From Wenzhouxiangella sp. (GTDB lineage: Bacteria > Pseudomonadota > Gammaproteobacteria > Xanthomonadales > Wenzhouxiangellaceae): a stretch of 7,060 nt of DNA. Shown here piece after piece: positions 1 through 6,857 of the stretch. The notes beneath the pieces were generated by a model. It had not been told where the DNA came from, searched no databases, and saw only the letters and a list, made by a program, of their open reading frames with translations. The DNA lies in contig SKQI01000244.1 of the NCBI GenBank assembly GCA_007119095.1, positions 1-7,060 on the forward strand, read 5' to 3'. Within the stretch, counting starts at the first letter, position 1. Each line of letters begins with the position of its first letter. The position numbers and the translations under genes are program-made.

Positions 1-458
1 ATCCTTGCCCCTGCGGCTACCAGGGTGATCCATCCGGGCGCTGCAGCTGTACCCCGGACCAGGTCCGGCGCTACCGTGATCGCATTTCCGGTCCGCTGCT
101 GGATCGGATCGATCTGCAGGTCGAGGTGCCGCGCCAATCTTTGAACGGGCAGGCGCCCGGCGAACCGTCCGAAGCGGTGCGGGAGCGGGTGATGGCTGCG
201 CGTCAGCGCCAGACTGCGCGAGGTCTGATCAATGCCCGCCTGGGCGTGGCAGGCATTCGCGATCACTGTCAGCTTGGCCAGCGCCAGTCGCGCCTGCTCG
301 AAAGCGCCTGCGAGCGGCTCAATCTCTCCGCTCGCGCTCATCACCGCATCTTGCGTGTGGCTCGCACCATCGCCGATTTGGACGCGGCGGATAGCATCGA
401 CCTTACCCACCTCACTGAAGCGATCGGCTACCGCCAGCTGGACCGCGGGGGACATTGA
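1..458 (+). CDS. comM: ComM/YifB-family magnesium chelatase-like AAA+ ATPase, C-terminal part (5' end outside window)
   Basis: This is the last 151 codons of a gene that enters from the left edge; the first full codon is at base 3 and the TGA stop is at 456-458. The fragment opens with the family's cysteine-rich signature (PCPCGYQGDPSGRCSC), then RYRDRISGPLLDRIDLQVEV, which matches the end of the ATPase core in ComM/YifB proteins. The rest is the helical magnesium-chelatase C-terminal domain, with the typical LNLSARAHHRILRVARTIAD stretch and a closing EAIGYRQLDR. In known systems ComM is a cytoplasmic hexameric helicase that drives branch migration during natural transformation; that role is inferred here from the family. 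The Walker A and B motifs would lie upstream of the window, so ATPase integrity cannot be judged. The 3' end looks complete and undamaged. No convincing terminator follows the stop. Confidence 0.93.
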   Translation, partial: PCPCGYQGDPSGRCSCTPDQVRRYRDRISGPLLDRIDLQVEVPRQSLNGQAPGEPSEAVRERVMAARQRQTARGLINARLGVAGIRDHCQLGQRQSRLLESACERLNLSARAHHRILRVARTIADLDAADSIDLTHLTEAIGYRQLDRGGH

Positions 459-478
459 TCCGAGATGAGTTTCGGAAC

Positions 479-506
479 GACTTGAGCGCCCATGACTTGC
501 GCCCAT
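479..506. repeat. Imperfect adjacent direct duplication upstream of tamA
   Basis: GACTTGAGCGCCCAT (479-493) is followed directly by GACTTGCGCCCAT (494-506). The two copies are identical except for an AG present only in the first. They sit in the 120-base spacer between comM and tamA, about 73 bases before the tamA start. The arrangement could be a chance slippage duplication or a tandem protein-binding site; nothing in the sequence decides between these. The rest of the spacer holds no clear promoter. It has a weak 5-bp inverted repeat just after the comM stop (TCCGA 459-463, TCGGA 472-476) without a T-run. Confidence 0.5.
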
Positions 507-578
507 TTACCAATCATTCACTATCGTCGCTGGATCTCCAGTTAGCATAGAGGCTGGCTCGCGTCTGCTGGTTTTGAT

Positions 579-2483
579 TTGAATCGTTTCTTCCTGATCC
601 TTGTCTTGTTGACGGCAAGCGGCCTGGCGCGAGCCGATGCCGTCGTTGTTGATATCAGCGGGGTTGATGGCGCCATGCTGACCAATGTCCGGGCCCATCT
701 TGGCCTGGTGCGGGCTGAGCGTTTGGAGGACGTTTCGTCGTGGCGTCTGCGTCAGTTTGCCGATGATGCGCGCGGCGAGATTCGCGAAGCACTGCGGCCG
801 TTCGGTTACTACCGTCCCCGCATCGAGGTGCGTCTGGACGAGCCAGAGCGCGAGGGTCGTCCCTGGCGTGCAAGGATTCGGATTGAGCCGGGCCAGCCGA
901 CGCGCATCGAACAGGTCAATATCGAGTTTCAAGGCGACGGTCAGGATGATGCCGAACTGCTGGCCTGGCGCGACGAATGGCCGTTGCCGTCGGGCAGTGT
1001 GCTTCGCCACGAGGCCTATGAAAGCGCCTGGCGCGAGTTGGACAGTCTGGCCCGCGCCCGCGGCTATTTCGAGGCCAGCTTTCGCGAACGCCGGGTCACG
1101 GTTGACCCGGATCGTGGCACGGCCGAAGTCAGGATTCGCTTTGACACCGGCCCACGCTATCGCTTCGGCCGTTACGAAGTGCCTGAGTCGATATTTGCCG
1201 AACGTCTGATGGATCGGTTGACCATCATCGAGCGAGACGAGCCATTTACCAGTGCGCGTCTTGACGAGCAACGAGAAACCCTGGTGCGCACCGGGCTGTT
1301 TACGCGCGTGATCGTCGAGGAGCAGCGTGATCGGGCAGATGAACGCGTAGATCTCCTCTACCGGCTTGAGCCCAGGCCGCCGAACTCCTATCGAATTACT
1401 GCGGGCGTTGGCACCGATACGGGCGCCCGGGTGCAGCTGGGCTGGCAGCGCCATTACCTGTCTTCGCGTGGCAACCGACTCGATTCAGGCCTGGGCGCCC
1501 AGCAGCGCAACAACGAATACGTGCTGCGCAGCGAGTATCAGCATCCTCGCGGCAGCAAGCCTTCGGACTTTCTGACCCTTGGCGGTGTGCTCAGACGTGA
1601 GCAGGACAATTTTCGCTTTAACGACGAGGACCGACGAGAGGCGGTTTTCGACGCCTACAGCGGGCGTCGGGAACAGGCGGAATTGAGCGTCGGTCGCCTG
1701 CAGGAGCGCCGACCATTTGGCTTCTGGGGCGCCCGCATCGAGGAACGGATCGGGCTTTCCTTCCTGAATGAATCCTTCGATGCCTTCCGCGAGGCCAGCT
1801 TCAGTGAAGAGAACGAAGCCTTGCTGGAGACCAACCCCGAGCTGGCCGATTTCCTGCAGACCACCACCAACACCCTGGCCCTGGGTGCGCGCTGGCGCTT
1901 GCATAACACCAGCGGCAGCGGCTTTTTTGCCCAGGGGCAAATCCTTGAGGCTCGGGTGCTGGCCGCACATGAATCGGTCGGATCGGACGTCAGCTTTGCC
2001 CAGGCCTACCTGGGCGGGCGCTGGCACCAGATCTTCGGCGACCGGCACAAGCTGCTGCTGCGTGGTGAGGTCGGCTATACCGATGCCGCGACCGAAACCA
2101 TCGAGCTTGGCCTGGATGATCGCGAGCTGACCCTGAGCATTACCGAGCTGCCCGAGCGCTACCGCTTCAAGACCGGCGGCGACCGAACCGTGCGCGGCTA
2201 TGGTTTCGAAACACTGAGCACGAACCGCAACGGCGGCAACCATATTCTCACCGCCTCTCTGGAGTACGAGTTCCGGGTCGGGCAGGACTGGACGCTGGCC
2301 GCCTTCTATGATGTCGGCAACGCCTTCAACGAATGGAATCAGCGCAAACTAAAGCGCGGGGTCGGTGTCGGATTCCGCTGGTACACGATCATCGGCCCGA
2401 TCCAGGTCGACGTCGCCCAGGCCCTGGATGACATTGACCAGCCCTGGCGCCTGCACTTTTCCATCGGAACCCGACTGCTGTGA
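579..2483 (+). CDS. tamA: TamA, outer-membrane Omp85-family component of the translocation and assembly module
   Basis: This encodes a 634-residue outer-membrane protein that partners TamB in outer-membrane biogenesis. Residues 1 to about 21 form a signal peptide (MNRFFLILVL, then LTASGLARADA) with likely cleavage after ARA or ADA. About 24-264 fit three POTRA domains (roughly 24-104, 107-191, 192-264). About 268-634 are a 16-strand Omp85 barrel, with the lid-lock loop motif VRGY at 538-541 inside FKTGGDRTVRGYGF. A late barrel strand reads LAAFYDVGNAFN, and the end has the TamA-like IGPIQVDVAQ and LHFSIGTRLL. E. coli TamA is about 577 residues; the extra length here lies in loops, notably the acidic stretch around 398-430. 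The start is TTG: the in-frame stop TAG at 543-545 leaves no ATG or GTG upstream, and the next ATG (674) would remove the signal peptide. No good Shine-Dalgarno sequence precedes it. The stop overlaps tamB by 4 bases. Confidence 0.93.
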   Translation: MNRFFLILVLLTASGLARADAVVVDISGVDGAMLTNVRAHLGLVRAERLEDVSSWRLRQFADDARGEIREALRPFGYYRPRIEVRLDEPEREGRPWRARIRIEPGQPTRIEQVNIEFQGDGQDDAELLAWRDEWPLPSGSVLRHEAYESAWRELDSLARARGYFEASFRERRVTVDPDRGTAEVRIRFDTGPRYRFGRYEVPESIFAERLMDRLTIIERDEPFTSARLDEQRETLVRTGLFTRVIVEEQRDRADERVDLLYRLEPRPPNSYRITAGVGTDTGARVQLGWQRHYLSSRGNRLDSGLGAQQRNNEYVLRSEYQHPRGSKPSDFLTLGGVLRREQDNFRFNDEDRREAVFDAYSGRREQAELSVGRLQERRPFGFWGARIEERIGLSFLNESFDAFREASFSEENEALLETNPELADFLQTTTNTLALGARWRLHNTSGSGFFAQGQILEARVLAAHESVGSDVSFAQAYLGGRWHQIFGDRHKLLLRGEVGYTDAATETIELGLDDRELTLSITELPERYRFKTGGDRTVRGYGFETLSTNRNGGNHILTASLEYEFRVGQDWTLAAFYDVGNAFNEWNQRKLKRGVGVGFRWYTIIGPIQVDVAQALDDIDQPWRLHFSIGTRLL

Positions 2484-5400
2484 AGAAACTGCTGCTGATC
2501 ACCGCGATCGTCGTTGTCTTTCTGGTCGTTTTGCTGGCCTCGACCTGGTGGTGGCTGACCTCTTCCCGTTCGGGCGCACAGTGGGGTCTGGAACGGGCCC
2601 AGGGACAGCTGGAGCTGCTGGAATGGTCCAGCCTGGAAGGCAGCCTGCGCCGAGGCCTGGTTGCACGCGACGTCGTCCTGGAGCAGGCCGGTACCCGGGT
2701 CACGGTCGAGCGCCTGGAACTGGCCGCCGTCGTGCGCCTGCCGCCGGGCTTGTCGGCCGAGGTCGACTGGGTGCGCGTATTCGGCGTTGATGTCTACCTG
2801 CCCGAGCCGGATCCCGATCCGCCCGAGCCGGAACCATTTACCCTGCCTGACCTGGCCAGCCCGGTGCCGGTGCGGGTGCGCGAGCTGCGGGTCGAGCGCC
2901 TGGCCATCCATCCTTATGCCGAGGAGCCGAGCGACCCGTTTGAGATTCAGCGTATCGAGCTTGCTGGCAAGTATTACCAGCGACTGGACCTGGACCATCT
3001 GCGCGTGGCAATCGACGAATCGCGCCTGGCAGCCAGCGGCCACTGGCAGCTGGCAGAGCCCTTTGGCGGCGAGCTGGATCTGGAATTGAGCCACCGTCTT
3101 GACGAGGTGGAGTTCGATGCCCGCCTGGGTGTGAGCGGCCGCCTGGCATCGCTGGAAATTGACCTGGAAACCGAAGGGCCGCTGCAGGCCAAAGGCCAGG
3201 TGCGCCTGCGCGGTCTGCCGGATGAAATTGATGCCACGGTCAGGCTGGACGGTGAGTTTGGCGACTGGTCGGAGCTGGACTATCGGGTGCGCGATATCGA
3301 ACTCAACGCTAGCGGCGGCATTGCCGCCTGGCAGGCGCGTTTGGGCGCGCGCGTTGAAGGCCCGGACATTCCGACCAATCGCATCGTCGCCGAGGTCAGC
3401 GGCGATACCCGGGAATTGAATATCGAGTCCCTGCGGGTCGAGGCGCTCAGCGGCGAGCTGGAAGCCAGCGGTCGGATGCTGCTGACCGGGGAACTGGATG
3501 CCGCCCTCGATGTGCGCCTGGAAGGACTGGATCTGACCGAGATCTACCCTGACTGGCCGGAGCGGGCGCGCCTGGGGGGGCGGCTTGAGCTGGCCGCGGT
3601 CGGCGATACCTTCCGCCTGGAGGCGCTGGAGCTGAGCGCACCGCCCACCGCTCTGACCCTCACCGGTTCCGGTTACTTCGAGCCGGAAGCCGATCGGCTT
3701 GACCTGTCGCTGGACTGGCGCGACCTGTACTGGCCGCCGGTGGCCGATGCGTCGGAACGGCTGTTTGCCAGCGAGTCCGGACGGGTGCGCCTGCGCGGCG
3801 CGATCAGCGACTGGCAGCTTGAACTCGACGCGCTGCTACGCGCGCTGGGACAGCCACCGGTGCGGGTACGGGCCGAGGCCAGCGGCGACGAAAACCAGGC
3901 CCGGGTCCAGCGGCTGCATCTTGATGCTGATCGCTATGGCCGAGTTGAGGTCAGCGGTGAAGTTGGCTGGGCGCCCGAGCCCAGGGGTGCGCTCAGCCTG
4001 GCCCTGATCGATGCCGACCCGGGTCAGTTCGTGGCCGAATTGCCCGGACAGCTCAGCAGCCAGCTTGAGCTGCGTTTCGATTCAGCCACGGATCTGACCG
4101 TTGACCTGGTCAATATCGACGGTGAGCTGCGCGGTCAGCCGGTCAGCGGCCAGGGTGCGATTGCCATCCAGGAAGAACGCCCGGAGGCCGGCAGTCTGGC
4201 TCTGGACTTTGGCGACAACCGCTTGACCATCGACAGTAGCGACGGGCGCGAATGGCAGTGGCGCCTGGAAGGCCGGGCCTTGCACCAGGTCTGGCCTGAG
4301 TTGTCGGGCACGCTGGCACTGGAAGGTCGGGTTGATCCATTCGCGCGGCGTTTGCAGATGGACGGCCGAATCGAGGCCAGCACGGTTGGCGATATCACCC
4401 TGCGGGAAGCGGAATTGAATGCCAGCGTGGACTGGAACGACCCACCCGAAATCAGTCTCAGCCTGAACGTGGATGATCTGGATCTGAACCCCTGGGAGCG
4501 CCTCGAACGCATTGAATTCGATTTGACAGGCGGCTGCAGCGAGCATCGATTCGGCTTGAACGTCAACGCCCAGCGCGGCAGCCTGGACCTGGGCGGCGGC
4601 GGCGCGTTGCCGGACTGCTTGAGTGGTGGCCGGGCCTGGGCCGGCGCGCTGGAGCGCTTCTACCTGGCAGAAACCATCGCTGGCGACTGGGTGCTGAGCC
4701 AGCCGCTGGCGATCAGCGCTGCGCCGGACGGCATCGAAGCGGGTCCGGCCTGCCTGGTCGAGACCGCTACCCGCGAAGGGCGGCTATGCCTGCGCCGGCT
4801 GGAAATCGACGGCGACAGCCGGGTTGAGGTGGGCCTGGAGAAACTGCCGATGGACCTGGTGCTGCTGGCCCTGGACCCGGGATTCCACATGACCAATCGC
4901 CTGTCGGGGGAAATCAGCGCGGCCTGGAGCGAGGCGGCCGGCCTGCGCGATGTCTCGGGCTTTCTGGCCCTGGACTCCGGCGGTCTGACTCCGCTGGGTT
5001 CCGATGACAAGCTGTTGACCATCGACAGCCTGCGTCTGGACCTGCAGCCCGACGGGGATGAATTCATCCTTGATCTGCAGGCCTTGCTGGAGGGTGAAAG
5101 CGAGCTGCGCGGGCAAGCCCGGCTGGTCGACCTGAATGACTTGAGCTCGGCGACCGTGAATGCGGGCGCACGTCTCAACCTGCCCGATATCGGCGTGTTC
5201 AACCGGCTCGTTGCCGAGCTCGACCAGCTGGGAGGCAGCCTGATGGCCGACCTGGAAGTCAGCGGGCCTTTGCTCGGCCCGGCGATCCAGGGCGAGGCGC
5301 GCTTGCGCGACGGGCTGGTGGTTCACGCGCCGCTGGGCTTGAGGGTCAGCGACATCGAATTTGATCTGGACGGGGCCAACGACAGGGCCCGCTTGAGCGG

Positions 5401-6301
5401 TCGCATGCTCTCCGGTGAAGGCCATCTCAGCCTCAATGGCGAGGTGGCCCAGGACGATGGCAAGTGGGCCTATGAGTTGGCCGTAGACGGGCAGCGCTTC
5501 CGCTTTGCCGATGCCAGCTGGCTGCAGCTCGATGCCAGCCCCAGACTGCAACTGGCCAGCCGCGGCGAGCGCCTGGACCTGGACGGCGACATTCACATCG
5601 ATCGGCTGCGCGCCGGTCTGCCGCCCGGCAGCGAGGATCGGGTCTCGGTGTCGGATGACGTGCGCGTGCTGGGCGAGGTCGACGATGATGAAGATCAGCC
5701 CGAAGTGCGCCTGGAAGGCCGCCTTGGTATTCATATGGGCGATGATGCGCGCCTGGCTGCACTTGGCATGCAGGCCGTGTTGGCCGGCGAGCTCGAATTG
5801 TTGTGGGAACCCAACAGTGCGCTGCCGCGCGGGCGCGGCATGATTCGCCTGCCCGAAGGTTCTTATCGTGCTTACGGTCAGAACCTGGAAATCCGTGATG
5901 GTGAAATCCTGTTCAGCGGCCACCCCCTGGACAACCCCCGCCTGGACATTCGCGCGATTCGCGACATCTTCGGCGACCCGCAGGTCGACGAGGCCGGTGT
6001 CCACATCCGCGGTCCGGCCCGGAATCCGACTATTACCCTGTTCACCGAACCACCGACCAGCGAGGAAAAAGCCCTGGCTTACGTGATCACTGGTGCCGAT
6101 TTTGACCATGCCGGTGGTCAGGGTGCGGTCAACGTTGGGTTCTACCTGCTGCCGCGCCTTTTTGTCAGCTACGGCATCGGCCTGTTCGAAGCTGGCAACG
6201 TTCTGTCCGGTCGCTTCGAACTGTCCCGCCGCTGGGGCGTACGCGTGGTTTCCGGCGAGCGCGACACGGGGGTGGATTTGAGTTTTGCGTTGGATAGATA
6301 G
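2480..6301 (+). CDS. tamB: TamB, inner-membrane-anchored periplasmic component of the translocation and assembly module (DUF490)
   Basis: This encodes a 1273-residue AsmA-like protein that spans the periplasm and docks on TamA. Members of the family support outer-membrane protein assembly and are implicated in moving phospholipids to the outer membrane. An uncleaved signal anchor (MKKLLLITAIVVVFLVVLLA) is followed by WWWL. A proline/acidic linker (PEPDPDPPEPEP) lies at 108-119, as TamB homologues often show between early repeats. The long middle alternates short beta strands, as expected for a beta-taco groove. Four cysteines are present (686, 713, 758, 770); the last pair (ACLVETATREGRLCL) resembles the cysteine pair seen in other TamB proteins and probably forms a periplasmic disulfide. 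The C-terminal TamB domain is unmistakable: LPEGSYRAYGQNLEIRDG (1124-1141), then HPLDNPRLDIRAIRDI, and LFVSYGIGLFEAGNVL near the end. The GTG start lies within the tamA stop (GTGA overlap), with weak GGA at 2466-2468, suggesting translational coupling. The segment between ITG (about 1203) and NVGFYLLPR is unusually short. Confidence 0.95.
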   Translation: MKKLLLITAIVVVFLVVLLASTWWWLTSSRSGAQWGLERAQGQLELLEWSSLEGSLRRGLVARDVVLEQAGTRVTVERLELAAVVRLPPGLSAEVDWVRVFGVDVYLPEPDPDPPEPEPFTLPDLASPVPVRVRELRVERLAIHPYAEEPSDPFEIQRIELAGKYYQRLDLDHLRVAIDESRLAASGHWQLAEPFGGELDLELSHRLDEVEFDARLGVSGRLASLEIDLETEGPLQAKGQVRLRGLPDEIDATVRLDGEFGDWSELDYRVRDIELNASGGIAAWQARLGARVEGPDIPTNRIVAEVSGDTRELNIESLRVEALSGELEASGRMLLTGELDAALDVRLEGLDLTEIYPDWPERARLGGRLELAAVGDTFRLEALELSAPPTALTLTGSGYFEPEADRLDLSLDWRDLYWPPVADASERLFASESGRVRLRGAISDWQLELDALLRALGQPPVRVRAEASGDENQARVQRLHLDADRYGRVEVSGEVGWAPEPRGALSLALIDADPGQFVAELPGQLSSQLELRFDSATDLTVDLVNIDGELRGQPVSGQGAIAIQEERPEAGSLALDFGDNRLTIDSSDGREWQWRLEGRALHQVWPELSGTLALEGRVDPFARRLQMDGRIEASTVGDITLREAELNASVDWNDPPEISLSLNVDDLDLNPWERLERIEFDLTGGCSEHRFGLNVNAQRGSLDLGGGGALPDCLSGGRAWAGALERFYLAETIAGDWVLSQPLAISAAPDGIEAGPACLVETATREGRLCLRRLEIDGDSRVEVGLEKLPMDLVLLALDPGFHMTNRLSGEISAAWSEAAGLRDVSGFLALDSGGLTPLGSDDKLLTIDSLRLDLQPDGDEFILDLQALLEGESELRGQARLVDLNDLSSATVNAGARLNLPDIGVFNRLVAELDQLGGSLMADLEVSGPLLGPAIQGEARLRDGLVVHAPLGLRVSDIEFDLDGANDRARLSGRMLSGEGHLSLNGEVAQDDGKWAYELAVDGQRFRFADASWLQLDASPRLQLASRGERLDLDGDIHIDRLRAGLPPGSEDRVSVSDDVRVLGEVDDDEDQPEVRLEGRLGIHMGDDARLAALGMQAVLAGELELLWEPNSALPRGRGMIRLPEGSYRAYGQNLEIRDGEILFSGHPLDNPRLDIRAIRDIFGDPQVDEAGVHIRGPARNPTITLFTEPPTSEEKALAYVITGADFDHAGGQGAVNVGFYLLPRLFVSYGIGLFEAGNVLSGRFELSRRWGVRVVSGERDTGVDLSFALDR

Positions 6302-6305
6302 GGAC

Positions 6306-6335
6306 GGGTTACGGTTTCCGGTTTCCGGTTTCCGG
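6306..6335. repeat. GGTTTCC heptamer tandem repeat (three perfect units and one degenerate)
   Basis: Three exact GGTTTCC units lie at 6313-6319, 6320-6326 and 6327-6333, followed by GG. A degenerate unit in the same register (GGGTTAC, 6306-6312) precedes them. The array begins four bases after the tamB stop. Short heptamer arrays of this style occur in intergenic DNA of some GC-rich gammaproteobacteria; I cannot check whether this one recurs elsewhere in the genome. No other copy is evident in this window. Confidence 0.8.
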
Positions 6336-6381
6336 CAGTCCACTCCGCGTTAAAATGCTCGCGTTGCCGCACCGGAAAACC
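6327..6381 (+). promoter_or_regulatory. Imperfect inverted repeat covering the thioesterase ribosome binding site
   Basis: GGTTTCCGG (6327-6335, the last heptamer unit plus GG) can pair with CCGGAAAACC (6372-6381) through nine base pairs with one bulged A, across a 36-base loop. The right arm contains the likely Shine-Dalgarno GGAAAA (6374-6379). Any of the three heptamer units could serve as the left arm. In a read-through transcript from tamB this could mask the ribosome binding site. A transcript begun at the candidate promoter near 6363 would lack the left arm. The pairing is visible in sequence; a regulatory role is inference. Confidence 0.25.
6329..6356 (+). promoter_or_regulatory. Possible sigma-70-type promoter for the thioesterase-CYTH pair
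   Basis: TAAAAT at 6351-6356 matches the -10 consensus at five of six positions and is followed by GC-rich sequence. The best -35 candidate at a suitable distance is TTTCCG at 6329-6334, with a 16-base spacer; it is poor and lies inside the last heptamer repeat. Transcription would start near 6363, giving a leader of about 20 bases before the ATG at 6384. The AT-rich hexamer stands out in otherwise GC-rich DNA. It is still a call by eye with a weak -35. Confidence 0.35.
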
Positions 6382-6383
6382 CC

Positions 6384-6854
6384 ATGCCCACCACCGACAA
6401 ATGCCTGCAGGAAACCTGGGCCCCCGACAACGCCTGCTTCGGCTGTGGGCCGGCCAATGAGAAGGGCTTGCGCATTCGTTCCTTCGTCGCCGGGGACAAG
6501 GTCGTTGCCGACTGGACGCCCGAGCCGCATCACGAGGCTTTTCCCGGCGTGCTCAACGGCGGCATCATCGGTTCACTGCTGGACTGTCACTGCAACTGGA
6601 CCGCGGCCTGGCACCTGATGGACACCGGCGGGCTGGAGCGGCCGCCTTGCACGGTGACCATGGAATACACGATCAAGCTGCGCCGGCCCACGCCTACAGA
6701 TGGATCGTTGCATCTGGAAGCCAAGGTGGTCGAATCGGACGGCAAGGTGGTGACGGTCGAAGGCTGGCTGTACGCCGGCGACAAGCTTTGCGACCACTGC
6801 ATCGGCAAATTCGTCGCGGTCGAACCCGGCCACCCGGCCTTCCACCGCTGGTAA
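6384..6854 (+). CDS. PaaI-like hotdog-fold thioesterase
   Basis: This encodes a 156-residue cytoplasmic protein of the size of single-domain hotdog (4HBT/PaaI-type) acyl-CoA thioesterases, which hydrolyse acyl- or aryl-CoA; the substrate cannot be told from sequence. The opening CFGCGPANEKGL (18-29) is a common N-terminal signature of this group. The central helix region reads FPGVLNGGIIGSLLDCHC (53-70). It corresponds to the usual GxxHGGxxxxLLDE catalytic stretch, with Asn in place of His and Asp-67 as the likely catalytic acid. A long strand (TVTMEYTIKLRRPTP) and a second (LHLEAKVVESDGKVVTVEG) complete the fold. It has eight cysteines, including C18xxC21 and C136xxC139, which is many for its length. 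The ATG is preceded by GGAAAA at 6374-6379, a fair ribosome binding site. The next gene begins three bases after its stop, so the two are probably co-transcribed. Confidence 0.85.
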   Translation: MPTTDKCLQETWAPDNACFGCGPANEKGLRIRSFVAGDKVVADWTPEPHHEAFPGVLNGGIIGSLLDCHCNWTAAWHLMDTGGLERPPCTVTMEYTIKLRRPTPTDGSLHLEAKVVESDGKVVTVEGWLYAGDKLCDHCIGKFVAVEPGHPAFHRW

Positions 6855-6857
6855 TTG

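Noticed and set aside
459..476. Possible terminator hairpin after comM (TCCGA / TCGGA)
   Set aside because: The stem is only 5 bp with an 8-base loop and no following T-run, too weak to call a terminator.
498..548. Candidate tamA promoter elements (TTGCGC 498-503, CACTAT 519-524, TAGCAT 543-548)
   Set aside because: No pair has both a good match and correct spacing; I could not support a promoter.
507..2243. Two long - strand open frames (507-1454 and 1485-2243) opposite tamA
   Set aside because: They show the same codon-phase shadow effect and are bounded by TTA and TCA on the sense strand. tamA is clearly the real gene across this interval.
2480..2483. Overlap of tamA stop and tamB start considered as a frameshift or gene fusion
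   Set aside because: The GTGA overlap is a normal coupling arrangement, and both proteins have complete, family-typical ends.
2801..2836. Proline/acidic repeat in TamB (residues 108-119) considered as an unusual insertion
   Set aside because: Proline-rich linkers at about this place are usual in TamB homologues, so it is ordinary for the family.
4784..6343. Long open frame on the - strand (about 519 codons) opposite the 3' half of tamB
   Set aside because: It is in the antisense frame whose codons are exact reverse complements of tamB codons. It is open only because tamB avoids TTA, CTA and TCA; it ends at a CTA leucine codon of tamB. The product has no recognisable domain.
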